This document shows positions 1-8,688 of a stretch of 64,000 nt of DNA, one piece after another. Origin of the DNA: PALSA-1353 sp050014015. Lineage in GTDB: Bacteria > Planctomycetota > Phycisphaerae > Tepidisphaerales > Tepidisphaeraceae. The position numbers were made by a program, and so were the translations under genes. The notes beneath the pieces were generated by a model. That model made no database searches, was not told where the DNA came from, and saw only the letters and a program-made list of their open reading frames with translations. The stretch lies in contig JBEKEC010000001.1 of the NCBI GenBank assembly GCA_050014015.1, positions 62,001 to 126,000 on the forward strand, given 5' to 3'. The stretch's first letter is position 1, and each line of letters opens with the position of its first letter.

Positions 1-607
1 CCAGTTCGTCGCTGAGTCCGGGCATTCCTTCGGGCGGGGCCTGTTTCGGATAGACGCCGCCGACGCTGTCGATTTGATAAGCCAATTTCGCCCGTCCGTT
101 GGCGACCTCCACGGCCTTCACGTCGGCCATGACCTGACCGCGCGAGAGATCGAGCGAATCGCTCGGGTGGAGCGACAAGCTTTCGACCTCGACGTAGATA
201 AGCCGGGTGGCCGGGAACCGCAAGGCGATCTGCTCGGCGGAATCCGCCTGGGCTTCGGGATGGGCGTCTTGAAAGCGCAAGACCTGGGCGGTGCTCAGAA
301 ACGTCGTGTTTTTCAGGTCGTCAAGTTCGGCGTCAATGCACTGCTGCAACTTGCCCCGCAGGCCGTCGGCGACGTCGGCGCGGATGTTGGGATGATCCAT
401 GGCAACGCCCTCATCGGCCCAGACCATGATCGCGACGCGCTGGCCCTTGAGCCCGGAATAGGCCGGCGAGATATCTTCTTCCCCTTGGAGCTTCGCCGCC
501 GCCACCCCCGCCAGTTGGCAACCCGCGCACGTCAACATTGCCCCAAACACCAGGATCGAGAGGATCCGCGGAACAACCCAACCGCGCTGCCACCAATTGC
601 AATACAT
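1..607 (-). CDS. Putative lipoprotein of unknown function (partial, runs off the left edge)
   Basis: The reading frame starts at the ATG at 607 and stays open to base 1, so the C-terminus is missing. The N-terminus has a basic start, a hydrophobic stretch and a lipobox (LTCAGC), which predicts export and lipid anchoring at about residue 29-30. The rest is soluble, with no domain I can name; it contains motifs such as QRVAIMVWADEG and RLIYVEVESLSL, suggesting an alternating alpha/beta fold. It is followed, 29 bases away on the same strand, by nothing shared in function; the upstream neighbour is a DUF2752 protein. Lipoprotein status is well supported. The function is not known to me. Confidence 0.75.
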   Translation of the reverse strand, partial: MYCNWWQRGWVVPRILSILVFGAMLTCAGCQLAGVAAAKLQGEEDISPAYSGLKGQRVAIMVWADEGVAMDHPNIRADVADGLRGKLQQCIDAELDDLKNTTFLSTAQVLRFQDAHPEAQADSAEQIALRFPATRLIYVEVESLSLHPSDSLDLSRGQVMADVKAVEVANGRAKLAYQIDSVGGVYPKQAPPEGMPGLSDEL

Positions 608-636
608 CGTTCGGCTCCTCAGCTCACCCCCACAAT

Positions 637-1158
637 TCACAAGCGCCATCCATCGATTCCGTGCAGATGGATGAAAATCTTCCAGGCCCAGGCGATCACG
701 GCCAGGGCCATAATCGCGGGAACATAGTATCGGCTTGGGCCAAGCGCGATCAACCGATACACCGACCGCCCCGTCGCGGCGATGTACAACCCAGCCCAGA
801 ACGTGACGATGGTGAGCAGGCCAAGCACGGCTCCCATCGGCTGAACATAGAAGCTGGCGGGAAGATTTCCCCGGGCGAGCCACGAAAAGCTCGTGGTCAT
901 GCCGCAACTCGGGCAGGGCAATCCGGTCCGCAGGGCAAACTGGCACTGGTCCAATCCGAGCTGGGTGTGAGTCCCCATCCCGGTCGGGCTTGGGGCGAGC
1001 CGGGCCGCGGTGATCATGATGGCCAGGCAGGCGAAGCTAATTCCCATCGCCAGAATCCTCCCGCCGACTCCCACGACCACCGGCTCTATGCGCGGAGAGA
1101 ATATGGCTGGAACCTCTTGCATGCTGGCTGCGACAAAATACCGCAGGCGCGCGGGCAT
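637..1158 (-). CDS. DUF2752 family membrane protein
   Basis: About 173 residues with three or four hydrophobic segments. The diagnostic DUF2752 motif is present: CPSCGMTTSF preceded by the LRTGLPCP segment, in the middle of the protein. DUF2752 proteins are small bacterial membrane proteins of unknown role, common in planctomycetes and Bacteroidetes. The frame remains open upstream to a TTG at 1182; I prefer the ATG at 1158 because it gives a compact N-terminus, but no good ribosome binding site decides the matter. It lies upstream of the lipoprotein on the same strand, with a 29-base gap, so the two may be co-transcribed. Confidence 0.8.
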   Translation of the reverse strand: MPARLRYFVAASMQEVPAIFSPRIEPVVVGVGGRILAMGISFACLAIMITAARLAPSPTGMGTHTQLGLDQCQFALRTGLPCPSCGMTTSFSWLARGNLPASFYVQPMGAVLGLLTIVTFWAGLYIAATGRSVYRLIALGPSRYYVPAIMALAVIAWAWKIFIHLHGIDGWRL

Positions 1159-1406
1159 TGCCAATGCCCATCTTCTGTGCAATTGCCCTCGCTAAAGAAT
1201 TATTGCAATTTCGGGGATTGCCAGAGGAATGACGCCTAGAATATTGTTGGTATTGTCTTTTGCCAAATAGTGTTGCGCGGTATTATGATTTTGCGTGGCG
1301 AAGTCGATCGCCGGCCATCGTGCTAACGGTATTGAATTTGCGGTTTCGGAGGCTTGGGATGTCGCGGCTGCGGTTTATGTAAATTGGGTTAGATATATCT
1401 CCATAG

Positions 1407-1436
1407 TTGACATTCCGCACCCGATAGATGTACTAA
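1407..1436 (+). promoter_or_regulatory. Possible sigma-70-type promoter in the 1159-1638 gap
   Basis: The roughly 480-base gap before the glycosyltransferase is AT-richer than its surroundings and holds no convincing gene. It contains TTGACA at 1407-1412 and, after an 18-base spacer, TACTAA at 1431-1436, which would point at the glycosyltransferase start 200 bases downstream. This is only a sequence match; the distance to the gene is long. Confidence 0.25.
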
Positions 1437-1638
1437 TAGAATTAGGCCAAAGTGTCCGCCGGCACGAGTATTTTAATAAAATTGCGGAAGGCATGCCTGG
1501 TTCCGGTTAGTTTGTCGCTTCGAAAAACGATTTTCGAACTCCTGTCGGCCGGGTAAGTTGCCAGACCCGTACAAGCTCCACACAGTTATATTGACTGGTG
1601 TGGATGAGTCCTTTTTCAACTGAAAGTGTTCGCGTCTT

Positions 1639-3033
1639 ATGCGCGTTTTCATGCTCGGCTGGGAGTTTCCGCCCTTCATCAGTGGTGGTTTGGGTACCGC
1701 TTGCTATGGTCTGACCAAGGCCATGAGCGCATTGGGTACGGACATCATGTTCGTGCTTCCGCGGCCGGTTTCTACCCCGTTTTCCACCCACGTTCGGCTG
1801 GTCAGCCCGCGTCCCGGTTCGCCGCTGGCGTCGCCAACGACCGAATTTCGCCTCGATGAATTCGAGAACGTGAGCTTCCGTACTGTTGATGCGCAAATGG
1901 TCAATCCGTATCAGACGTCTGCCCAATATTCAGCCGAACGCGAAAAGGAAAGAGAAACGGAAGCCATCCGCACGCGTGCCTTGAAGGCCACGCAGGTGGA
2001 ACTGACGCCGCTGCCGGCGCCCGAGGCGCCGCCGCCGCCGAAGCCTTCGGGAGCGATGGCGAGTTTCATCGGCGCCTCGCCGGCCACTTCACAATACACC
2101 GGCGATCTCTTCTCCGAAATCCAGCGTTACGCCGCCCTGGCGGGGGAAATCGCCCGGCAGGAATCGATCGACGTCGTTCACGCTCATGACTGGATGACGT
2201 TCCCCGCGGGCATGGCCGTTGCCGGGCTCAAGGGAGTCCCCCTCATCATTCACGTCCATAGCACGGAATTCGACCGCTCGGGCCTGCACGTCGATCAGCG
2301 CATCTACGAGATCGAACGACGCGGAATGCACAGCGCCATGCGAATCATCGCCGTCAGCTATCTGACCAAGAACCTGATCACCCACCATTACGGCATCGAT
2401 CCGGCGAAGGTGGAGGTCGTCTACAACGCGATCGAGTCCAACGGCAATGGGATGGAAGTGGAGAAATACAACATCCACAAGGACGAGAAGATCGTGCTGT
2501 TCCTGGGCCGGATCACCATGCAAAAGGGCCCGGAATATTTCCTCGCCGCGGCCAAGAAGGTCCTGGAGGTCATGGACAACGTGAAGTTCGTCATGGCCGG
2601 GTCGGGGGACATGATCCGCCGGACCATCGAAATGGCCGCCGGGATGGGAATCGGGCACAAGGTGTTGTTCACCGGCTTCCTCCGCGGCAACGACGTTGAA
2701 AAAGTGTTCAAGATGGCCGATCTGTACGTCATGCCCAGCGTCTCCGAGCCGTTCGGAATCGCGCCGCTGGAGGCCATGAGCCACGACGTGCCGGTCATCA
2801 TTTCCAAGCAGTCCGGCGTGTCGGAAGTCCTCACCCATGCTCTGAAAGTCGATTTCTGGGACATCAACGAGATGGCCAACAAGATCATCGCGGTCTTGAA
2901 ACATCCCCCGCTGGCAACGACGCTGCGCGAGCACGGCAGCTTCGAGGTCCGCCGGCTCAGTTGGAACGACGCCGCCAAAGCCTGCCTGAGCATTTATGAC
3001 GAAGCCCGCCAAGCCGTCAACGGCCGGGTTTAA
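1639..3033 (+). CDS. Glycosyltransferase family 4, glycogen-synthase-like
   Basis: A 464-residue GT-B-fold enzyme. The N-terminus MRVFMLGWEFPPFISGGLG is the typical glycogen/starch-synthase-like opening with a donor-binding GGLG loop. HAHDWMT near residue 190 and the C-terminal GRITMQKGPEYFL, MPSVSEPFGIAPLEAMS (E-x7-E type donor motif) complete the GT4/GT5 core. A proline-rich, charged insertion at about residues 120-150 separates the two N-terminal halves. These enzymes transfer a sugar from a nucleotide sugar, usually building alpha-glucan or cell-surface glycans. In related bacteria such a gene is often found with a GH57 glucan enzyme, and one is present at 30.6 kb, but not adjacent. The exact acceptor cannot be told from sequence. 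Confidence 0.88.
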   Translation: MRVFMLGWEFPPFISGGLGTACYGLTKAMSALGTDIMFVLPRPVSTPFSTHVRLVSPRPGSPLASPTTEFRLDEFENVSFRTVDAQMVNPYQTSAQYSAEREKERETEAIRTRALKATQVELTPLPAPEAPPPPKPSGAMASFIGASPATSQYTGDLFSEIQRYAALAGEIARQESIDVVHAHDWMTFPAGMAVAGLKGVPLIIHVHSTEFDRSGLHVDQRIYEIERRGMHSAMRIIAVSYLTKNLITHHYGIDPAKVEVVYNAIESNGNGMEVEKYNIHKDEKIVLFLGRITMQKGPEYFLAAAKKVLEVMDNVKFVMAGSGDMIRRTIEMAAGMGIGHKVLFTGFLRGNDVEKVFKMADLYVMPSVSEPFGIAPLEAMSHDVPVIISKQSGVSEVLTHALKVDFWDINEMANKIIAVLKHPPLATTLREHGSFEVRRLSWNDAAKACLSIYDEARQAVNGRV

Positions 3034-3083
3034 CGTTCCTTCCACGGGCAATAACCCCGGTTCGCCGATATAAATCTCCGGTG

Positions 3084-3599
3084 ATGATCGATTCTCCACC
3101 ATCCCGCGCGCCAGCCCGCCGGCCGGGAGCGGTGCTGCTGCGGCTGATCGGCGGCTTCAAAATCCTCAAGGGCGTCGCCCTCATCGCCGCCGCCGTCTCC
3201 GTTTTCCACCTCATTCACAAGAACATTGCCGACGTCATCCTGACATGGTCCCATCGCCTGCACATCGCGCCGGGATATCTCTTCGTTGAACGTCTGGTCG
3301 AGAGAGTCCAGTCAGTCACCGAGCGGCAGCTTGTGGTCCTCGCGGTCGTGCTGCTGATTTATTCCGCGATGTTTCTTGTCGAAGGCATCGGCCTCCTGCT
3401 GATGAAGCACTGGGCCGAATGGATGACCGTAATCACGACGTCGGGACTCATTCCGTTTGAAGTGTACGAGATGATTCACCGGCCGAGCCGCTTCAAGGCC
3501 ATCACCATGTTGTTGAACGTCGCCATCGCGCTTTACCTGGCCGAGCGCGTGCGCCGCGAAGCCGTCGAGCGCCGCCGGCGCGCCGCTCAGGCCCATTGA
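3084..3599 (+). CDS. DUF2127 family membrane protein
   Basis: A protein of about 171 residues with four predicted membrane helices, opening with LLRLIGGFKILKGVALIAAA, the usual DUF2127 start, and ending in a basic tail rich in Arg. The family is of unknown function. A GTG directly precedes the ATG (3081) and either could serve as start. It lies 50 bases after the glycosyltransferase on the same strand and its 3' end overlaps that of the convergent OsmC gene by 13 bases. Confidence 0.8.
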   Translation: MIDSPPSRAPARRPGAVLLRLIGGFKILKGVALIAAAVSVFHLIHKNIADVILTWSHRLHIAPGYLFVERLVERVQSVTERQLVVLAVVLLIYSAMFLVEGIGLLLMKHWAEWMTVITTSGLIPFEVYEMIHRPSRFKAITMLLNVAIALYLAERVRREAVERRRRAAQAH

Positions 3600-3994
3600 A
3601 AGTTGATCGGGGTCTGCACGTCGGGGTGCAGGCTCTTGTGAACGGGGCAGGTCATGGCGGCGTTCTGGAGCTTTTGACGCTGCTCCTCCGTGAGCCGGGC
3701 CGGAACGCGCAGCGTCACCGCCAGCCGGGCGATTCGGCGAATCGGCGCTTGCGACATCTCCTTGGTCACCACCGCCGTCGCTCCGGACAGATCCACGTCC
3801 ATCCGCCGCGCCGCGATTCCCATGATCGTCAGCATGCACGTGCCCAGTGCGGTGGCGACCAGGTCCGTGGGCGAAAACGATTCGCCGTTGCCCATGTTGT
3901 CCTTGGGCGCATCGGTCAGCAGCGTCACGCCGGAATCGACGTGGCGAGCGCTGCATCGCAAGTTGCCCTGATACGCGATTTGGATTTCAACCAT
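3587..3994 (-). CDS. OsmC/Ohr family protein (peroxide-resistance type fold)
   Basis: A 135-residue protein of standard OsmC size. The sequence shows the family pattern: NGESFSPTDLVATALGTCM with the first reactive cysteine near residue 54, and NAAMTCPVHKSL with the second near residue 115. In OsmC/Ohr enzymes these two cysteines reduce organic hydroperoxides in the cytoplasm. A strong ribosome binding site (AAGGAG) precedes the ATG at 3994. It is convergent with the DUF2127 gene. Confidence 0.9.
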   Translation of the reverse strand: MVEIQIAYQGNLRCSARHVDSGVTLLTDAPKDNMGNGESFSPTDLVATALGTCMLTIMGIAARRMDVDLSGATAVVTKEMSQAPIRRIARLAVTLRVPARLTEEQRQKLQNAAMTCPVHKSLHPDVQTPINFQWA

Positions 3995-4252
3995 CCGGCT
4001 CTCCTTTGGCGATCGGCGCCACCGTGGCGCGTTGACTAAATTGTCTCGGAAATTCCCCTATAGGCAAATGGTGCGAATCCCCTAGAAATATCCGCCTTAA
4101 CCTGAAGAAAAAATTTTGATTTTTCGCTTGTTTTCGACTTGCGATCAAATCGGCATTGTTCTATTTGGTGAATAGTGATTCGGGAATCGGTTCGGGCTGA
4201 GCCGGGTTTGTTCTCGATCTAAAATCAGTCTTACTCTCCCTGAGGAGAAAAA

Positions 4253-7099
4253 ATGGCACGTGAAAATCGTACCGGGGGACTCCGCGTCCCCTCTTTCAAC
4301 CATCTTTTGCCCGGTGTCATGCCACGCGCCAGCGGGAAAAATCGCCGCCGAAGACGTGCCATCCCCGCCGCCGTTTTTGTCGGGCTGGAATCCTTGGAAT
4401 CCAGGCTTCTGCTCACCGTGACGCCCACTCTCGTGGACGGCGTGCTCGTGTGCACCGGCACCGCCGGACAAGCTAACACTATTGACATTACCCTGGCCAA
4501 CAATGGAAGCTCCATCGTCGCTTCCGTCGATGGGGTAGGCATCACCTGCTCAACGTCCAGCGTGCAATCGCTCGTCATCAACGCCGGAACCCGAAGCGAC
4601 GTGATCAAGGTCGATCCCGGCATCCGAGTTGATGAAACACTCACCGAAGGCAACGGCGCGCCCCCATCGCTCACCAGCAATTCCGGATCCGGTTCGGGCG
4701 CCGGATCGTCCAGCAGCGGTTCATCAAGTTCAGGCACCGGCTCAACCAGCAGGGGCATCGCCTCATCTAGCACTGGCAGCGGCTCATCCAGCACTGGCAT
4801 CGGCTCATCCAGCACCGGCAGCGGTTCGTCCAGCACCAGCACCGGCAGCGGCTCCTCCAATACCGGCACTGGTTCTTCCAGTTCCGGCACCGGCTCATCC
4901 AGCACGGGCAGCGGTTCGTCCAGCACCAGCACCGGCAGCGGTTCATCCAGCACCGGCAGCGGCTCGTCCAGCACCGGCAGCGGTTCATCCAGCACCGGCA
5001 GCGGATCATCCAGCACCGGCAGCGGATCATCCAGCACCGGCAGCGGTTCATCCAGCACCGGCAGCGGATCATCCAGCGCCGGCACCGGCTCATCCAGCAC
5101 CGGCAGCGGCTCGTCCAGCACTGGCAGCGGTTCATCCAGCACCGGCAGCGGCTCGTCCAGCACCGGCAGCGGCTCATCCAGCACTGGCAGCGGCTCGTCC
5201 AGCACCGGCAGCGGCTCATCCAGCACGGGCAGCGGCTCGTCCAGCACGGGCAGTGGTTCATCCAGTTCCGGCAGCGGCTCGTCCAGCACCGGCAGCGATT
5301 CATCCAGCACGGGCAGTGGTTCATCCAGTTCCGGCAGCGGCTCGTCCAGCACCGGCAGCGATTCATCCAGCACGGGCAGTGGTTCATCCAGTTCCGGCAG
5401 CGGTTCGTCCAGCGATCCGACGCCGACGCCCACGCCGAGCAATCCGAATGACCCGGCAACTCCAAATGCGGTGATTACCCTCACCAGCCCCGCGACCGTT
5501 TATCCGCTGGAATCGGTGAACGTCCAGGCGGTCAACTCGAACTTCGGCAGCGGAACCGTCCTGAACAGCACCATCAATTGGAACTTCGGCGACCCCGGCT
5601 CTGAGTACGACGCCCTGGTTGGATTCAATGCCGCGCACGCTTACGCCAACCCAGGCACTTACACCATCACCTTGAGCATCACCACACCCGACGGTCACGT
5701 CGGCGTCGCCACCCAAACGGTGACGATCGCACAGGACAACCGCCCGGCCATCTACGTCGCCGCCGACGGCAACGATGCCAACGACGGCTCCTCGCCCAAT
5801 GACCCCATTCAGAGTCTCGCCCGTCTGGGCCAGCTCCTGACCAGCGGCGAGCGCGTCCTGTTCCAGGCCGGCGACACGTTCGCTTTCAACTCGGCCAACG
5901 CGCTTAATCTGGGCGGACTTCAGGACGTTTACGTCGGGTCCTACGGCTCCGGCGCTCAGCCCGTGATCTTCTACAACGGCCCCGCCGTCGGCGGCACGAT
6001 GATCGGAACGTCCGATTCAAGTTCCGGAATCGTCGTCCAGGGCCTCACGTTCGACTCCATCTACGTCAACAACGACAATCAACAGGCCATCCCCTCCGCC
6101 TTCATCCCCGCGGGCAACGACATCACGATCATCGACAACACCTTCCTGAACCTGGGCGACGACGTGAACCTTCAGCTAAGCCCCAGCAACGTCCTGGTGC
6201 AGGACAACACCTCGCCCGACCCGACCGCCCTGAGCGGATATTTCGGCTGGGTCGCCGGCGCCGAAATCAATTTCCTCGGCAACACCGTCGCCAGCTCCAC
6301 CGGCGAGGCCGTCATGCGCGTCGCGGGCGTCACCGACCTCGAGTTGGCGTACAACAACTTCACCAACAACCCTGAAATCCCCGGCGGACCCGCACTCTCG
6401 AAGAACAACCTCTCCACTCAGGTTGGCCAATACGTCTACGTCTACCACAACACCTTCGTCAACGGCGCCGCCAACGCCGGGCCGCTCGGCACCGACGTCG
6501 CCAATCCCAACGTCACCATCTCTGACGTGGTCTTCGACTCCAACACCGTGAACAACACCACCATCCTGATCACCGCCGGCGCGCAGAACGTCATGATCAA
6601 GAACAACGTCATCAACGCCAACGGCGACTCCGGCATCACGATCGACGCCCAGGAAATCGGCGGCGGATTCAACTGGACCGTCACCAACGTCTGGATCGAG
6701 CGCAACACCGTCACCGAGCCCGGCGTATGGGGCGGATTCCTGGCCATCAACGACGGCCAGGCCCAGGGAGTCACGCTGGACTACAATCTCTTCGTCGATC
6801 CCAATTTCAATATCAGTTCGGGTCAGGCGTTCGTCACCGTCGACGAAGACAACATGAACAGCTTCAGCCAGATCCTGGACAACGTCTGGTCGCAACCCGC
6901 ATGGGTTTCACCGTGGGTCAACGGCGGGATGTTCTTCGTCTCCTCCGACCCCAGCTCGCAGGTCGGCTGGCTCACCCCCGCCGAATGGGAAGCCTCCGGC
7001 ATCGCCAGCGGCGACATGTTCCAGAACGTCAACCTCGGAAACACCTATTCGGCGACGGTCGACGGCATCACCGTCGGCTCGAACCTTCCGACCGCCTGA
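4253..7099 (+). CDS. Giant secreted PKD/right-handed beta-helix protein with Ser/Gly/Thr repeat linker
   Basis: A 948-residue protein. Residues 1-55 form a long basic leader ending in LESLESRLLLT, the planctomycete surface-protein signature also seen in the paralogue at 11.5 kb. Residues about 140-390 are an almost pure Ser/Gly/Thr linker made of 7-residue units (GSGSSST). A PKD domain follows (WNFGDPGSEYD ... AHAYANPGTYTITLSI), then about 450 residues of parallel beta-helix-like repeats rich in NN and DN turns (DITIIDNTFLNLGDDVNL, NVWIERNTV). This layout suggests an exported polysaccharide-binding or -cleaving surface protein; no catalytic residues can be assigned. A GGAG ribosome binding site precedes the ATG. 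The gap 3995-4252 upstream is AT-rich and may carry its promoter. Confidence 0.8.
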   Translation: MARENRTGGLRVPSFNHLLPGVMPRASGKNRRRRRAIPAAVFVGLESLESRLLLTVTPTLVDGVLVCTGTAGQANTIDITLANNGSSIVASVDGVGITCSTSSVQSLVINAGTRSDVIKVDPGIRVDETLTEGNGAPPSLTSNSGSGSGAGSSSSGSSSSGTGSTSRGIASSSTGSGSSSTGIGSSSTGSGSSSTSTGSGSSNTGTGSSSSGTGSSSTGSGSSSTSTGSGSSSTGSGSSSTGSGSSSTGSGSSSTGSGSSSTGSGSSSTGSGSSSAGTGSSSTGSGSSSTGSGSSSTGSGSSSTGSGSSSTGSGSSSTGSGSSSTGSGSSSTGSGSSSSGSGSSSTGSDSSSTGSGSSSSGSGSSSTGSDSSSTGSGSSSSGSGSSSDPTPTPTPSNPNDPATPNAVITLTSPATVYPLESVNVQAVNSNFGSGTVLNSTINWNFGDPGSEYDALVGFNAAHAYANPGTYTITLSITTPDGHVGVATQTVTIAQDNRPAIYVAADGNDANDGSSPNDPIQSLARLGQLLTSGERVLFQAGDTFAFNSANALNLGGLQDVYVGSYGSGAQPVIFYNGPAVGGTMIGTSDSSSGIVVQGLTFDSIYVNNDNQQAIPSAFIPAGNDITIIDNTFLNLGDDVNLQLSPSNVLVQDNTSPDPTALSGYFGWVAGAEINFLGNTVASSTGEAVMRVAGVTDLELAYNNFTNNPEIPGGPALSKNNLSTQVGQYVYVYHNTFVNGAANAGPLGTDVANPNVTISDVVFDSNTVNNTTILITAGAQNVMIKNNVINANGDSGITIDAQEIGGGFNWTVTNVWIERNTVTEPGVWGGFLAINDGQAQGVTLDYNLFVDPNFNISSGQAFVTVDEDNMNSFSQILDNVWSQPAWVSPWVNGGMFFVSSDPSSQVGWLTPAEWEASGIASGDMFQNVNLGNTYSATVDGITVGSNLPTA
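4680..5413 (+). repeat. In-frame 21-bp tandem repeat (Ser/Gly/Thr linker)
   Basis: Roughly 35 copies of a 21-bp unit coding for GSGSSST with degenerate third positions. Near its 3' end a larger 63-bp unit appears, marked by a GAT codon at 5297 and 5360. The repeat length is a multiple of three, so expansion or loss of units keeps the frame. Confidence 0.95.
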
Positions 7100-7120
7100 A
7101 CCGGCCGGAGCGTACTCATC

Positions 7121-7160
7121 AAGGAACAGGAGCATTCCCAATGCCCCTGTTCCTTTTTTT
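7121..7160 (+). terminator. Rho-independent terminator after the first beta-helix gene
   Basis: A 14-bp stem with one mismatch (AGGAACAGG ... CCTGTTCCT), a 5-base loop TCCCA and a following run of seven T. It lies 22 bases after the stop codon at 7099 and separates the surface-protein gene from the acylation genes. Confidence 0.85.
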
Positions 7161-7228
7161 AGTCTCATAACGTTCGACAGGAAATCCGATGCAGGCGATG
7201 ATCCTTCTGGACGAAAAAGGAACGGATA

Positions 7229-8686
7229 TTGCTCTTCAATTCCACCAGTTATCTGATCTTCCTGACGGTGGTGGTGCTGGTCTATCACCAGTTGCCGCCG
7301 GCCGCCAAGCGATGGACCATCCTCGTCGCCAGCTACGTTTTCTATGCCTCGTGGAAATTCCCGTTCCTGGGCCTGCTGGTCGCATCGACGTTGGCGAATT
7401 ATTTCTTTGGCCTGCTGATCGGCCCCGCACCGCACGCCCAACACCAGATTCAGCCTCCCGGCTCGCGCCCGCCCACCCAAAAACATCCCTTCCCCTCGGA
7501 TGAATCCCGCAATCCGCGGCGAAAATTCTGGCTGATCGTCTCCCTCCTCTGCAATCTCGGCGTCCTGTGCCTCTTCAAATACGCCGGCTTTTTCTCGGAC
7601 GTCAGCTACGGCCTGCTCGGACATCGCCTCCTGCCCGCGCTGCACTGGATTCTGCCGCTGGGGATTTCGTTTTATACCTTCGAGGTCATCAGCTACGAGG
7701 TGGACGTCTATCACGGCATCACCACGCCCATCCGCTCGCTGATGGACATGGCGCTTTACGTCTGCTTCTTCCCGCACCTGATCGCCGGGCCGATCATCCG
7801 CTCCGAGGACCTGGTTCCGCAGCTCACCGCCGACCAGCCGTTCCTCTGGTCCAACGTTCAAACCGGCGTCGCGCGCTTGATCTGGGGAATGGTCAAGAAA
7901 GTCTACATCGCCGACGTCATGGCCAATTTCGTCAACGAGGTTTACGGCGCTCCGTCCTCTTATTCCGGCGCGGGGCTGCTGCTGGCGACCTATGCGTTCG
8001 CGGTGCAGGTGTATTGCGATTTCTCGGCGTACACGGACATGGCCATCGGCTCGGCGCTGATGCTGGGAATTCGCCTGCCGGAGAATTTCGACTCGCCCTA
8101 TCTCTCGTGCAGCATCCGCGAATTCTGGCGCCGCTGGCACATCAGCCTTTCCACCTGGCTGCGAGACTATCTGTACATCCCGCTGGGCGGAAGCCGGCGG
8201 GGAAACGTCCGCACGTACGTGAACCTGCTGCTCACGATGCTTCTCGGCGGACTGTGGCACGGGGCGGCGTGGAGCTTTATCGTCTGGGGCGGGCTGCACG
8301 GCGGGGCCATGTGCTTCGAGCGGTTCTTCAACATCAGCGAAAAACCCCCGGCGTCCGCGGCCTGGCGGCTGGTGCGGTGGGTCGTGACCCTCCACATTGT
8401 TTGCGCTTCGTGGGTCCTGTTCCGCGCCCGGAGCCTCACGACTGCCATCCTGATTTTCAAACGAATCGCCACCGGCGCCCAAGGGCAAATGCTCGTGGAT
8501 TATCGCCCGGCGTTCTATCTGCTGGCGATCGTCGTCGCTGAATTGATCGCGGCCAAGCAGTGGTGGATTTCCATCATGAACAACAGGCCGGTGCTGGCCC
8601 GCTGGGCGGCGTACGGCGCGGCGACGGCGTTCATCCTCACCTTCAACCGCGCCACCAACCCCGAGTTCATCTACTTCCAGTTTTGA
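7229..8686 (+). CDS. MBOAT family membrane O-acyltransferase (AlgI-like)
   Basis: A 485-residue polytopic membrane protein beginning LLFNSTSYLIFL, the standard AlgI-type opening. Key family elements are visible: CDFSAYTDMAIGSA, NFDSPYLS, FWRRWHISLSTWLRDYLYIPLGG and GGLWHGAAWSFIVWG, the last with the catalytic histidine. Such proteins move an acetyl group across the membrane for O-acetylation of an exported polysaccharide. The start is a TTG (the upstream ATG at 7189 is out of frame) with an AAGGA site just before it. The frame has an unusual hydrophilic loop at about residues 68-95. It is followed 2 bases later by a SGNH hydrolase, the usual partner. Confidence 0.93.
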   Translation: MLFNSTSYLIFLTVVVLVYHQLPPAAKRWTILVASYVFYASWKFPFLGLLVASTLANYFFGLLIGPAPHAQHQIQPPGSRPPTQKHPFPSDESRNPRRKFWLIVSLLCNLGVLCLFKYAGFFSDVSYGLLGHRLLPALHWILPLGISFYTFEVISYEVDVYHGITTPIRSLMDMALYVCFFPHLIAGPIIRSEDLVPQLTADQPFLWSNVQTGVARLIWGMVKKVYIADVMANFVNEVYGAPSSYSGAGLLLATYAFAVQVYCDFSAYTDMAIGSALMLGIRLPENFDSPYLSCSIREFWRRWHISLSTWLRDYLYIPLGGSRRGNVRTYVNLLLTMLLGGLWHGAAWSFIVWGGLHGGAMCFERFFNISEKPPASAAWRLVRWVVTLHIVCASWVLFRARSLTTAILIFKRIATGAQGQMLVDYRPAFYLLAIVVAELIAAKQWWISIMNNRPVLARWAAYGAATAFILTFNRATNPEFIYFQF

Positions 8687-8688
8687 CG

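Noticed and set aside
4680..5413. Regularly spaced repeats that could look like a CRISPR array
   Set aside because: There are no unique spacers; the units are adjacent, in frame and translated as a Ser/Gly/Thr linker.
4231..5484. Long minus-strand ORF (repeats of LPVLDEP) across the linker of the first beta-helix gene
   Set aside because: A 21-bp repeat free of stops leaves several frames open; this ORF is antisense to a clear gene and has no initiation signal or domain.
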